Shown here one piece after another: positions 1 through 5,069 of a stretch of 5,069 bases of DNA. The DNA comes from Erysipelotrichaceae bacterium (lineage in GTDB: Bacteria; Bacillota_I; Bacilli_A; Erysipelotrichales; Erysipelotrichaceae), in contig JABUSI010000431.1 of NCBI GenBank assembly GCA_021442745.1, positions 1 to 5,069 on the forward strand, written 5' to 3'. The position numbers and the translations under genes were made by a program. The notes under the pieces are model-generated. The model made no database searches. It was not told the DNA's origin and saw only the letters and a program-made list of their open reading frames with translations. The first letter of the stretch is position 1. Each line of letters begins with the position of its first letter.

Positions 1-351
1 AAGGATGCTGTTATTTATGGTGTAAACAAAGTTCATCGGGCAAACATTCAGTTTGAAGAGATTGCTTTTCGTTCTCCCGAAGTTCATACAAAGGAATTTA
101 CGGTTAACGTTTCCGGTGAGCGATTGGATCAGTTTGTCAGTGAACTGGCGAATGTTTCACGATCAAAAGCACAGACTTTCATTCGGTCTCATTTTGTAAA
201 ACGAAATGACAATGAACTTGTAAAGTGTGATGAATTATGCCATAATGGTGATACTGTATCCATTCGACATGTGGGTAAATTTAAAATAGGAGAAAAGATA
301 ACGATCACGAAACGAGGAAATCTGGTTATCAGAGTGTATCAGTATCTGTAG
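1..351 (+). CDS. ylmH: YlmH-type S4-domain RNA-binding protein, C-terminal part (5' end outside window)
   Basis: The reading frame is open from base 1 and ends at TAG 349-351, giving the last 116 residues. No start is visible, so the gene begins upstream. From about residue 40 of the fragment there is a clear S4 RNA-binding domain: RLDQF, then SRSKAQTFIR, then a turn ending in GDTVSIRHVGKFK. It closes with a TKRGN segment and a short beta-rich tail. SRSKAQ followed by the GD.(V/I)S.R..G+FK motif is characteristic of the YlmH family, which has an N-terminal region of its own followed by a C-terminal S4 domain. Family knowledge: in Bacillus subtilis ylmH lies between ylmG and divIVA, and YlmH is reported to bind the large ribosomal subunit and help clear stalled nascent chains. 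The neighbours here, a divIVA-like gene and then ileS, match that order. An in-frame TTG at 124 is only an internal codon, not a plausible start. Other S4 proteins are possible but fit the context less well. Confidence 0.85.
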   Translation, partial: KDAVIYGVNKVHRANIQFEEIAFRSPEVHTKEFTVNVSGERLDQFVSELANVSRSKAQTFIRSHFVKRNDNELVKCDELCHNGDTVSIRHVGKFKIGEKITITKRGNLVIRVYQYL

Positions 352-366
352 AAAGGGGTCTTACAT

Positions 367-864
367 ATGTCATTGCGCTCAAGAGCGGCAGCAAGGCAAG
401 CGGAATATCAGAAAATGCAGGAAGAAGCCGAAACGAACGACATTTTGGAAGAAAACCAGATGCTGAAAGAACAGCTTCTTCGGTATCAGCAACAAATCAA
501 AACTGCGAATGAACAATTGGTTCTGATTAAACAGAGATATCAGGTACTGATAAACGAATTGACGCTGCGGGAAAAGGCTGCAGATGAAATTTCTCGTCTG
601 GCTTTGAAAGAAGCGAACACAATTATAGAGACAGCGCAGGGAAATGCTGATATGATTATACAGGAGGCGTTGACAAATGCCAGAATGGTATTTGTTGAGA
701 TTGAACAGCTGACGAACAAAACCGAAGGAATGCGGACGGAAATCAAAGGAAAATTACAGAACATGGATAACATGCTGGAATCCTTTACGATGCCGGAAGT
801 TCCGGATTTGGATTTGTTGATCGGAAAAACCAAAAGCGAAGAACAAGACGCGCTTGCCGAATAG
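367..864 (+). CDS. DivIVA-like coiled-coil protein lacking the canonical N-terminal head
   Basis: This encodes 165 residues. The ATG at 367 follows GAAAGGGG (351-358), which overlaps the upstream stop, so the gene is translationally close to ylmH (15-base gap). The protein is almost entirely predicted helix: residues about 10-65 are Q/E/K-rich with coiled-coil spacing, and residues about 74-135 carry alanine-rich repeats (KEANTIIETA, IIQEALTNAR, VEIEQL) like the C-terminal body of DivIVA proteins. A short tail with PEVPDLDLL follows. There is no signal peptide or membrane span. DivIVA proteins normally begin with a conserved lipid-binding head of about 50-60 residues containing an LTP-like start and an F-R-GY-EVD.FL pattern. 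I see none of this; the protein starts with a basic MSLRSRAAAR stretch instead. Synteny (ylmH before, ileS after) is the classical divIVA position, so a role in polar or septal organisation is inferred, not shown. It could instead be an unrelated coiled-coil scaffold. The 3' end probably doubles as T-box stem I. Confidence 0.7.
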   Translation: MSLRSRAAARQAEYQKMQEEAETNDILEENQMLKEQLLRYQQQIKTANEQLVLIKQRYQVLINELTLREKAADEISRLALKEANTIIETAQGNADMIIQEALTNARMVFVEIEQLTNKTEGMRTEIKGKLQNMDNMLESFTMPEVPDLDLLIGKTKSEEQDALAE

Positions 865-1004
865 AATTTACAGCGAGCCAATGAGGGTGTGAGATTGGTA
901 AGGAAGTTCGGATAAGACATCACTTGGGAGCCGTTTGTTGAACTGAAGTAGACAAAACGTATGTCCGGCGTTAACGGATTTGAGGGCACATTAATTGATG
1001 TGAA

Positions 1005-1035
1005 CTAAGGTGGTACCGCGTTTAGACGTCCTTAG
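1005..1035 (+). promoter_or_regulatory. Antiterminator of the ileS T-box
   Basis: CTAAGG (1005-1010) is perfectly complementary to CCTTAG (1030-1035). Inside it lies the seven-base bulge TGGTACC (1011-1017), then GCG (1018-1020) pairing with CGT (1027-1029) around the loop TTTAGA. This is the standard T-box antiterminator shape with a tRNA-acceptor-binding bulge. Its 3' strand is also the 5' strand of the terminator hairpin, so the two folds exclude each other. Confidence 0.9.
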
Positions 1036-1052
1036 AAATAAGGGCGTTTTTT
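1024..1052 (+). terminator. Regulated intrinsic terminator of the ileS T-box
   Basis: ACGTCCTTA (1026-1034) pairs with TAAGGGCGT (1039-1047) through nine pairs, including one G-T, around a GAAA tetraloop, followed by the T-run 1047-1052. Two weaker pairs (1024-1025 with 1048-1049) could extend the base. Formation requires opening the antiterminator, so termination is expected when tRNA-Ile is charged. The ileS Shine-Dalgarno lies just downstream, outside the hairpin. Confidence 0.92.
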
Positions 1053-1077
1053 ATTTTAAGAAGGGGAGAGAAAAGAC

Positions 1078-3801
1078 ATGGATTACAAAGACACGTTGCA
1101 CATGCCGAATACGGAATTTGAAATGAGAGGGAACCTTCCGAAGAAGGAACCTGGTTTCGTTGAACGCTGGCAAGAAGAAAATCTGTACAAGCAGATGATG
1201 AAGAAAAATGAGGGAAGACCGCAATTTTTCCTGCATGACGGTCCTCCGTATGCAAACGGAAACTTACACATGGGGACGGCAATGAACCGTGTGCTGAAGG
1301 ATTTTATCGTCAAGAGTAAAAATATGAACGGTTACTATGCACCGTTCTATCCGGGATGGGATACACATGGCTTACCGATTGAAAATAAAATGCCTCAGCT
1401 GGGATACGACCGTAAAAAGATGAGTACGGAAGAATTCCGCAGCAAATGCGAAGAATATGCACATTCCCAGATTGATATCCAGAGAAATACGATGAAACGT
1501 CTGGGTACTTTGGCGGAATATGACAATCCGTACGTAACACTGACAAAGGATTTTGAAGCGGCTCAGGTACGTTCGTTTGCGAAGATGGCAATGAAGGGGT
1601 TAATCTACCAGGGGTTAAAGCCGATTTCCTGGTCACCGGAACGCGAAAGTGCCATTGCCGATTCCGAAACATATTATGAAGACAAGAAAGACCCGACGAT
1701 TTACGTGGCATTTGACGTAGTGGACGGTAAAGGAGTTCTGACGGATGAACGGTTTGTCATCTGGACAACAACACCATGGACGATTCCGGCAAACCTGGCA
1801 ATCAGTTTGCATCCGCGTTTGACCTATGCCGTAGTGGATACGGAAAAAGGTAAACTGATTGTATTGGAATCCAAGGTCAATGAATTATGTGATAAGTTCA
1901 AACTGGAAAAACGTAACGTAATTCGCACATTAAAGGGTGCAGAAATGGAATATGTAACCGTAAAGCATCCGTTCTACGACCGTACTTCCCTGATTATTGT
2001 AGGAGAACACGTTACGGACGAAGACGGTACCGGTTGTGTACATACCGCTCCGGGACATGGTATGGATGACTTTATAGTCGGTCAGAAATACGGCCTGGAT
2101 GCATACTGTCCGGTTGATGAAAAGGGCTGTATGATGGAAAGTGCAGGTGCGGATCTTGCCGGACTGTTTGTTACGGATGCCAACAAGGTTGTTGTTCAGA
2201 AACTGGATGAATTAGGCGCTTTGATGGCCATGGAATGGATTGTGCACAGTTATCCTCACGATGACCGTACAAAGAAACCGATTATCTATCGTGCAACGGT
2301 ACAATGGTTCGCATCTATCGCAAAAATCCGTGAAGAATTACTGGGAGAAATCAAGAACGTTAAATGGGAAAACGATTTCGGAGAAGTACGTCTGTACAAT
2401 ATGATTCGTGACCGTGGTGACTGGTGTATTTCCCGTCAGCGTGTATGGGGTGTTCCGATTCCGATTTTCTACAATGAAGACGGATCTCCGATTATGGATG
2501 AAGAAGTATTTGAACATGTTGCCAGGTTGTTTGAAGAACACGGATCCAATATCTGGTTCAGCAAAGATGCAAAGGAATTACTGCCGGCAAACTATACCAA
2601 TGATAAGAGTCCGAACGGTAATTTCACAAAAGAAAAAGATATCATGGACGTATGGTTTGATTCCGGATCTTCCTGGAATACATTTGTATCCCGCGGATAC
2701 GGATATCCGTGTGATCTGTATTTTGAAGGTTCCGATCAGTATCGGGGTTGGTTCAACTCTTCTCTGATTGTCGGTACGGCAGCAAACGGCGGTTCTCCGT
2801 ATCGCAGTGTCTTATCTCACGGTTATGTTCTTGACGGAAAGGGAATCAAGATGTCCAAGTCCCTGGGTAACGTTGTGAATCCGATGGACGTTATCAATAA
2901 ACTCGGTGCAGATATCCTGCGTCTGTGGGCAGCCAATATTGACTTCAAACAAGACGTTCGTGTTTCTGACGAAGGAAATAAGCAGGTATCTGAACAATAC
3001 CGTAAAATCCGAAATACCTTCCGCTTTATGTTAGGAAATATCAATAAAGAGGATTTCCATCCGGAAACGGACAAAGTTGCCTATGAAAACCTGACGGCAA
3101 CAGACAAGTATATGCTGGTTCGTCTGAATGAAATCGTAAAGACATGCCGCGAAGCGTATGAACGCTACAATTATCTGGAAGTTAACAACGAAATCACAAA
3201 CTTCCTGACCAATACCGTAAGTTCTTTCTATATGGATTTTACAAAAGACATTCTTTACATTGAAAAGACAGATTCCTTACGCAGACGTCAGGTACAGACT
3301 GTTATTTACGAATGCGTTGGTGCTCTGGCTAAGTTACTGGCACCGATTCTGTCATTCACATCCGAAGAAATCTGGGATCATTACTGCGGAAACGACGGGA
3401 AGAGTATCTTTTTACAGGACTTTCCTGAAGTCGTAACGTATGCCGATGCCGATGTGTTAAAAGCTCAGTTTGATGCGTTCTTCGCTATCCGGTCAGACGT
3501 GAACAAAGCTTTGGAAGAAGCACGTAACGAAAAGGTAATCGGAAAGTCTCTGGAAGCAACCGTAACATTACATGTTAAAGATGAATATAAGCAAGGAATT
3601 GAAGGCTTTACGGAACAACAACTGGCACAGCTGTTTATTGTCAGTCACATTACGTTAGCTGAAAACGATAAGGAATATGACAGTGCATTCGTAACCGTTG
3701 CAAAGATGGAAGGACACGTATGTCCGAGATGCTGGAACGTTGTAACTTCCGTTGATGAAGACGGTTTGTGTGACCGTTGCCACAGCGTATTGCATGATTA
3801 A
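1078..3801 (+). CDS. ileS: Isoleucyl-tRNA synthetase (IleRS), class I, complete
   Basis: This cytoplasmic enzyme charges tRNA-Ile with isoleucine using ATP. It has 907 residues, near the usual bacterial length of about 900-940. The ATG at 1078 is preceded by AAGGGGAG (1061-1068) at normal spacing. Motifs in order: PPYANGNLHMGT at 56-67 (HIGH signature), GWDTHGLPIE at 93-102, the CP1 editing domain with WTTTPWTIPANLA at 229-241 and HTAPGHGMDD at 322-331, DVWFDSGSSW at 524-533, GSDQYRGWFNSSL at 551-563, and KMSKS at 591-595. An anticodon-binding helical domain follows. A C-terminal zinc site is formed by C882, C885, C898 and C901 (CxxC-12-CxxC). The zinc-bearing C-terminus and overall pattern fit the common bacterial IleRS1 type rather than the eukaryote-like, mupirocin-resistant IleRS2. 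One oddity: the HIGH motif reads HMGT, with threonine replacing the second histidine. The Ile-specific T-box upstream independently supports the identification. Confidence 0.98.
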   Translation: MDYKDTLHMPNTEFEMRGNLPKKEPGFVERWQEENLYKQMMKKNEGRPQFFLHDGPPYANGNLHMGTAMNRVLKDFIVKSKNMNGYYAPFYPGWDTHGLPIENKMPQLGYDRKKMSTEEFRSKCEEYAHSQIDIQRNTMKRLGTLAEYDNPYVTLTKDFEAAQVRSFAKMAMKGLIYQGLKPISWSPERESAIADSETYYEDKKDPTIYVAFDVVDGKGVLTDERFVIWTTTPWTIPANLAISLHPRLTYAVVDTEKGKLIVLESKVNELCDKFKLEKRNVIRTLKGAEMEYVTVKHPFYDRTSLIIVGEHVTDEDGTGCVHTAPGHGMDDFIVGQKYGLDAYCPVDEKGCMMESAGADLAGLFVTDANKVVVQKLDELGALMAMEWIVHSYPHDDRTKKPIIYRATVQWFASIAKIREELLGEIKNVKWENDFGEVRLYNMIRDRGDWCISRQRVWGVPIPIFYNEDGSPIMDEEVFEHVARLFEEHGSNIWFSKDAKELLPANYTNDKSPNGNFTKEKDIMDVWFDSGSSWNTFVSRGYGYPCDLYFEGSDQYRGWFNSSLIVGTAANGGSPYRSVLSHGYVLDGKGIKMSKSLGNVVNPMDVINKLGADILRLWAANIDFKQDVRVSDEGNKQVSEQYRKIRNTFRFMLGNINKEDFHPETDKVAYENLTATDKYMLVRLNEIVKTCREAYERYNYLEVNNEITNFLTNTVSSFYMDFTKDILYIEKTDSLRRRQVQTVIYECVGALAKLLAPILSFTSEEIWDHYCGNDGKSIFLQDFPEVVTYADADVLKAQFDAFFAIRSDVNKALEEARNEKVIGKSLEATVTLHVKDEYKQGIEGFTEQQLAQLFIVSHITLAENDKEYDSAFVTVAKMEGHVCPRCWNVVTSVDEDGLCDRCHSVLHD

Positions 3802-3802
3802 C

Positions 3803-3830
3803 AGAAACGGGAACATTTCCCGTTTCTTTT
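3803..3830 (+). terminator. Intrinsic terminator-like hairpin after ileS
   Basis: The 11-base arm at 3803-3813 (AGAAACGGGAA) is perfectly complementary to 3817-3827 (TTCCCGTTTCT), with a minimal CAT loop that would probably open to five bases. Only four T bases (3827-3830) follow, then CC, so the U-tract is short and termination may be incomplete. It begins one base after the ileS stop and ends 16 bases before the next ATG. No separate promoter for the downstream gene is visible in the gap, so some read-through is likely needed to express it. Confidence 0.8.
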
Positions 3831-3846
3831 CCAATCAGGAGGACGT

Positions 3847-4569
3847 ATGGAACAGATTACATCTCTACAAAACAGCAAAGTAAAAGAATGGGCGAAATTA
3901 CTTACCAAAAAACAACGGGATAAAACCGGTTTGTTTCTGGTGGAAGACGAACACCTTCTTGAGGAAGCTCATATGGCCGGCTTGCTGAAAGTAATGCTGG
4001 TACTTGATAATCAGAAATACGATGACGTACAGACGTATCAGGTGACGCCCCAGATACTGGAAAAACTGTCGGAAACGGTATCCAAAGCCCGTTGTATCGG
4101 AATCTGTCAGAAGCCGGTATATACGAAAGATGTCAGACACTGTATTCTTCTGGAAGACGTACAGGACCCGGGAAACGTCGGAACCATTATCCGGACGGCA
4201 TATTCCTTTGGGTTTGATGCCTGTATTCTTACAAGCGGGTGTGCTGACGTATACAGTTCCAAAGTGATTCGTTCTACCCAAGGTGCCTTTTTTCATATGC
4301 CGGTTATTCATATGAAGGCGTCGGAAGCGATTTCGATGCTGAAACAAAAAGGAGTAACGGTAATCGGAACCTGTTTACAGGATTCCAAGCCGTTACAGGA
4401 TGTGACATGTGAAGGTAGTGTGTGTCTGGTGATGGGTAACGAAGGATCCGGAATGAAAGAAGAAACCAGATCCCTGTGTGATATGCTGGTACGAATCGAA
4501 ATGTCAAACTTTGAATCATTGAACGTTGCGGTAGCCGCAGGTATTGCTGCCTATACGTTCCGACGGTAA
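3847..4569 (+). CDS. rlmP: SpoU/TrmH-family (SPOUT) rRNA 2'-O-ribose methyltransferase, probable RlmP/YsgA
   Basis: This encodes 240 residues. The ATG at 3847 follows a perfect AGGAGG (3837-3842) at only four bases. The N-terminal part (about 1-90: ITSLQNSKVKEW, KTGLFLVEDEHLLEEA) resembles the SpoU substrate-binding domain. The catalytic SPOUT knot carries motif 1 at 102-117 (LEDVQDPGNVGTIIRT, with N110 and the probable catalytic R116), motif 2 at 194-203 (LVMGNEGSGM) and motif 3 at 216-233 (RIEMSNFESLNVAVAAGI). These bind S-adenosylmethionine and methylate a ribose 2'-OH. Family knowledge: B. subtilis YsgA, near pheST, was characterised as RlmP, which acts on a guanosine in the 23S rRNA A-loop (G2553 as I recall). 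Length, domain order and the position just before pheS favour the same assignment, but TrmH-family targets cannot be read from sequence, so the symbol is tentative. Motif 3 has glutamate 218 where many relatives have proline (IPM). Confidence 0.87.
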   Translation: MEQITSLQNSKVKEWAKLLTKKQRDKTGLFLVEDEHLLEEAHMAGLLKVMLVLDNQKYDDVQTYQVTPQILEKLSETVSKARCIGICQKPVYTKDVRHCILLEDVQDPGNVGTIIRTAYSFGFDACILTSGCADVYSSKVIRSTQGAFFHMPVIHMKASEAISMLKQKGVTVIGTCLQDSKPLQDVTCEGSVCLVMGNEGSGMKEETRSLCDMLVRIEMSNFESLNVAVAAGIAAYTFRR

Positions 4570-4576
4570 AAAACAA

Positions 4577-4605
4577 TTGCAGTTTTTGAAAATACCGAGT
4601 ATACT
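4577..4605 (+). promoter_or_regulatory. Probable sigma-A promoter for the pheS T-box transcript
   Basis: TTGCAG (4577-4582) is followed by a 17-base spacer and TATACT (4600-4605). The -10 matches TATAAT at five of six positions; the -35 keeps only TTG. Transcription would start near 4612, just ahead of stem I of the Phe T-box, which is where a promoter is needed. The box lies right behind the methyltransferase stop (4567-4569). There is no TG extension before the -10. Confidence 0.6.
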
Positions 4606-4780
4606 AACACTGTTAAAACGTTGATGAGGAACATAGGGAATCGAATCGTTTCTTAGAGAGAGAGGGTCACCGGCTGAAAACCTTCTTGAAACTGCGACCT
4701 GCATTCACCTCGGAGTGGGACCAATCCTCCCCGCAGAATTCTGCGTTAACAAGAAGAGAGCATTGTAGTTTTACAATGAA

Positions 4781-4812
4781 TCAGAATGGTACCGCGACTT
4801 GTTCGTTTCTGA
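4781..4812 (+). promoter_or_regulatory. Antiterminator of the pheS T-box
   Basis: TCAGAA (4781-4786) pairs perfectly with TTCTGA (4807-4812), enclosing the bulge TGGTACC (4787-4793) and the short helix GCG 4794-4796 / CGT 4804-4806. The architecture is the same as in the ileS leader, but the flanking helix sequence is unrelated, which supports conserved structure rather than recent duplication. Confidence 0.9.
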
Positions 4813-4828
4813 ATGAGTGGCGGTTTTT
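4791..4828 (+). terminator. Regulated intrinsic terminator of the pheS T-box
   Basis: ACCGC (4791-4795) pairs with GCGGT (4820-4824). After a G-G mismatch (4796/4819), ACTTGTTC (4797-4804) pairs with GAATGAGT (4811-4818), including a G-T pair at each of two positions, leaving a six-base loop. The T-run is 4824-4828. The hairpin takes over half of the conserved T-box element itself, so it directly competes with tRNA binding. Confidence 0.9.
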
Positions 4829-4851
4829 ATTTACGAAAGGGGAGTATATAC

Positions 4852-5069
4852 ATGTCCATCCAATGGGAAGAATTAAAAAGTCAGATTTTAGCGGATATTG
4901 CGAAAGCAGCAAGCAGCGCAGAAATCGAAAAACTGAAAGTTGACGTCTTATGGAAAAAGGGTCAGGTTCAGGCATTGATGCAACAAATGAAAACGTTGCT
5001 TCCGGAAGAAAGAAAAGAATTCGGAAAATCAGTGAATGAACTGAAACAGACTTTGGAAAAAGAATTTGC
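4852..5069 (+). CDS. pheS: Phenylalanyl-tRNA synthetase alpha subunit, N-terminal part (3' end outside window)
   Basis: The ATG at 4852 follows AAAGGGGAG (4836-4844) at seven bases. The frame stays open to the window end, giving 72 residues of a protein normally about 340 long. The visible part is the N-terminal helical arm that in the PheRS family forms an antiparallel coiled coil contacting tRNA-Phe. The hallmark is the turn KKGQVQALMQQMKTLLPEER followed by KEFGKSVNELK, matching the usual KKG..T.L.K.L..L..EER...G...N.LK pattern. The residue before KKG is tryptophan (LWKKG) where glycine is usual, a minor deviation. The catalytic class II domain lies beyond the window, and pheT would be expected next. 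A Phe-specific T-box immediately upstream confirms the identity. Confidence 0.95.
   Translation, partial: MSIQWEELKSQILADIAKAASSAEIEKLKVDVLWKKGQVQALMQQMKTLLPEERKEFGKSVNELKQTLEKEF

Larger units (their letters stand above)
842..1052 (+). promoter_or_regulatory. T-box riboswitch leader of ileS (isoleucine, specifier ATC)
   Basis: This tRNA-sensing leader controls read-through into ileS. Visible parts, in order: CAAG 844-847 pairs with CTTG 923-926; CCGAA 857-861 pairs with TTCGG 907-911; an AGCGAG motif (872-877) is followed by the apical hairpin CCAAT 878-882 / ATTGG 894-898. The specifier ATC (Ile) is at 919-921 in the context GAC-ATC-AC. Stem III is probably AACG 956-959 / CGTT 969-972. Hairpin CACAT 987-991 / ATGTG 998-1002 comes next, then the conserved T-box AAGGTGGTACCGCG (1007-1020) and a switchable terminator. 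The TGGT of the bulge can pair with an ACCA 3' end of uncharged tRNA-Ile. The specifier and the downstream gene agree. The 5' boundary is my estimate. Helices starting at 844 and 857 lie inside the preceding reading frame (stop at 862-864), and I find no promoter between the two genes. Confidence 0.93.
4612..4828 (+). promoter_or_regulatory. T-box riboswitch leader of pheS (phenylalanine, specifier TTC)
   Basis: Stem I is built from GAGG 4626-4629 / CCTC 4708-4711, GTTTC 4648-4652 / GAAAC 4688-4692 and GAGGG 4662-4666 / CCTTC 4681-4685 (one G-T). It has an AGAGAG distal motif around 4655-4660 and GGCTG in the apical loop. The specifier TTC (Phe) is at 4704-4706, one base before the lower helix, exactly as in the ileS leader. 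A perfect 14-base palindrome CGCAGAATTCTGCG (4732-4745) followed by TTAAC is the likely stem III. Hairpin CATTGTA 4761-4767 / TACAATG 4772-4778 then precedes the T-box sequence AGAATGGTACCGCG (4783-4796). A mutually exclusive antiterminator and terminator follow. Specifier and downstream gene agree. The start is estimated from the promoter. Confidence 0.94.

Noticed and set aside
750..860. An internal promoter at the 3' end of the divIVA-like gene to drive the ileS leader
   Set aside because: I looked for TTGACA/TATAAT-like pairs at 16-18 bases (for example TTACAG 754-759 with TAACAT 768-773, spacer 8) and found none acceptable.
540..989. 149-codon open frame on the - strand opposite the divIVA-like gene and the T-box
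   Set aside because: It is a shadow of the + strand gene: serine/phenylalanine-rich translation typical of antisense to a coiled-coil gene, extending into the riboswitch.
2408..2767. 119-codon open frame on the + strand inside ileS in a second frame
   Set aside because: It is wholly inside a conserved part of ileS containing the WFDSG and GSDQ motifs, and its translation shows no family pattern.
3898..4347. 149-codon open frame on the - strand opposite the methyltransferase gene
   Set aside because: It is antisense to clear SPOUT sequence, with no ribosome-binding site or recognisable motif.
4569..4587. AAAAAC...GTTTTT hairpin (6 pairs) after the methyltransferase stop as a terminator
   Set aside because: Five of the six pairs are A-T, the loop is seven bases and the T bases are in the stem, so it is too weak to call. 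The stretch is better explained by the -35 region of the pheS promoter.
4586..4605. TTGAAA (4586-4591) as the -35 for TATACT (4600-4605)
   Set aside because: The spacer would be only eight bases. TTGCAG at 4577-4582 gives a 17-base spacer instead.
4732..4745. 14-base perfect palindrome as a protein operator
   Set aside because: It sits exactly where stem III of the T-box leader is expected and is followed by TTAAC, so RNA structure is the simpler explanation.
4686..4943. Open frame of 85 codons on the + strand across the pheS leader and pheS start
   Set aside because: It runs through stem I, the T-box and the terminator and then overlaps pheS in another frame. It has no Shine-Dalgarno and no protein-like character; the RNA structure explains the sequence.
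1..5069. CRISPR array, insertion sequence, phage or toxin-antitoxin genes
   Set aside because: No regularly spaced repeats, terminal inverted repeats, transposase or small paired genes were seen. All sequence longer than 50 bases is accounted for by housekeeping genes or T-box leaders.

Overview
The window is an ordinary chromosomal housekeeping segment from a Bacillota (Firmicutes) bacterium of moderate-to-low GC. The gene order ylmH - divIVA-like - ileS, the strong purine-rich Shine-Dalgarno sites, two T-box leaders and an rlmP(ysgA)-pheS neighbourhood all point to that phylum. A class such as Erysipelotrichia is possible, but this is a guess. All genes are on the + strand.

Layout: (1) 1-351, the 3' end of a YlmH-type S4 RNA-binding protein, cut by the window edge. 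(2) 367-864, a short coiled-coil protein at the divIVA position that keeps a DivIVA-like helical body but has no recognisable DivIVA membrane-binding head. (3) About 842-1052, an isoleucine T-box riboswitch (specifier ATC) ending in an antiterminator/terminator switch. Its stem I appears to begin inside the divIVA-like reading frame. (4) 1078-3801, complete ileS (907 aa, IleRS with editing domain and C-terminal zinc site). (5) 3803-3830, a strong hairpin with a short T-run. (6) 3847-4569, a SpoU/TrmH (SPOUT) 2'-O-ribose methyltransferase that best fits YsgA/RlmP. (7) 4577-4605, a probable sigma-A promoter. (8) About 4612-4828, a phenylalanine T-box riboswitch (specifier TTC) with its own switchable terminator. 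(9) 4852-5069, the start of pheS.

How it works together: everything concerns translation, apart from the cell-shape/division protein. The two synthetase genes are each controlled by the charging state of their own tRNA. Uncharged tRNA-Ile or tRNA-Phe should stabilise the antiterminator and allow read-through into ileS or pheS. No promoter was found between ylmH and ileS, or between ileS and the methyltransferase gene. The first three genes, and possibly the fourth, are therefore probably one transcript with internal attenuators, while pheS(T) starts a new unit. I see no mobile element, CRISPR array, phage gene or novel defence system. The points worth a second look are the headless DivIVA-like protein, the T-box that overlaps a coding end, the HMGT variant of the IleRS HIGH motif, and the rRNA methylase placed behind an isoleucine-controlled gene.
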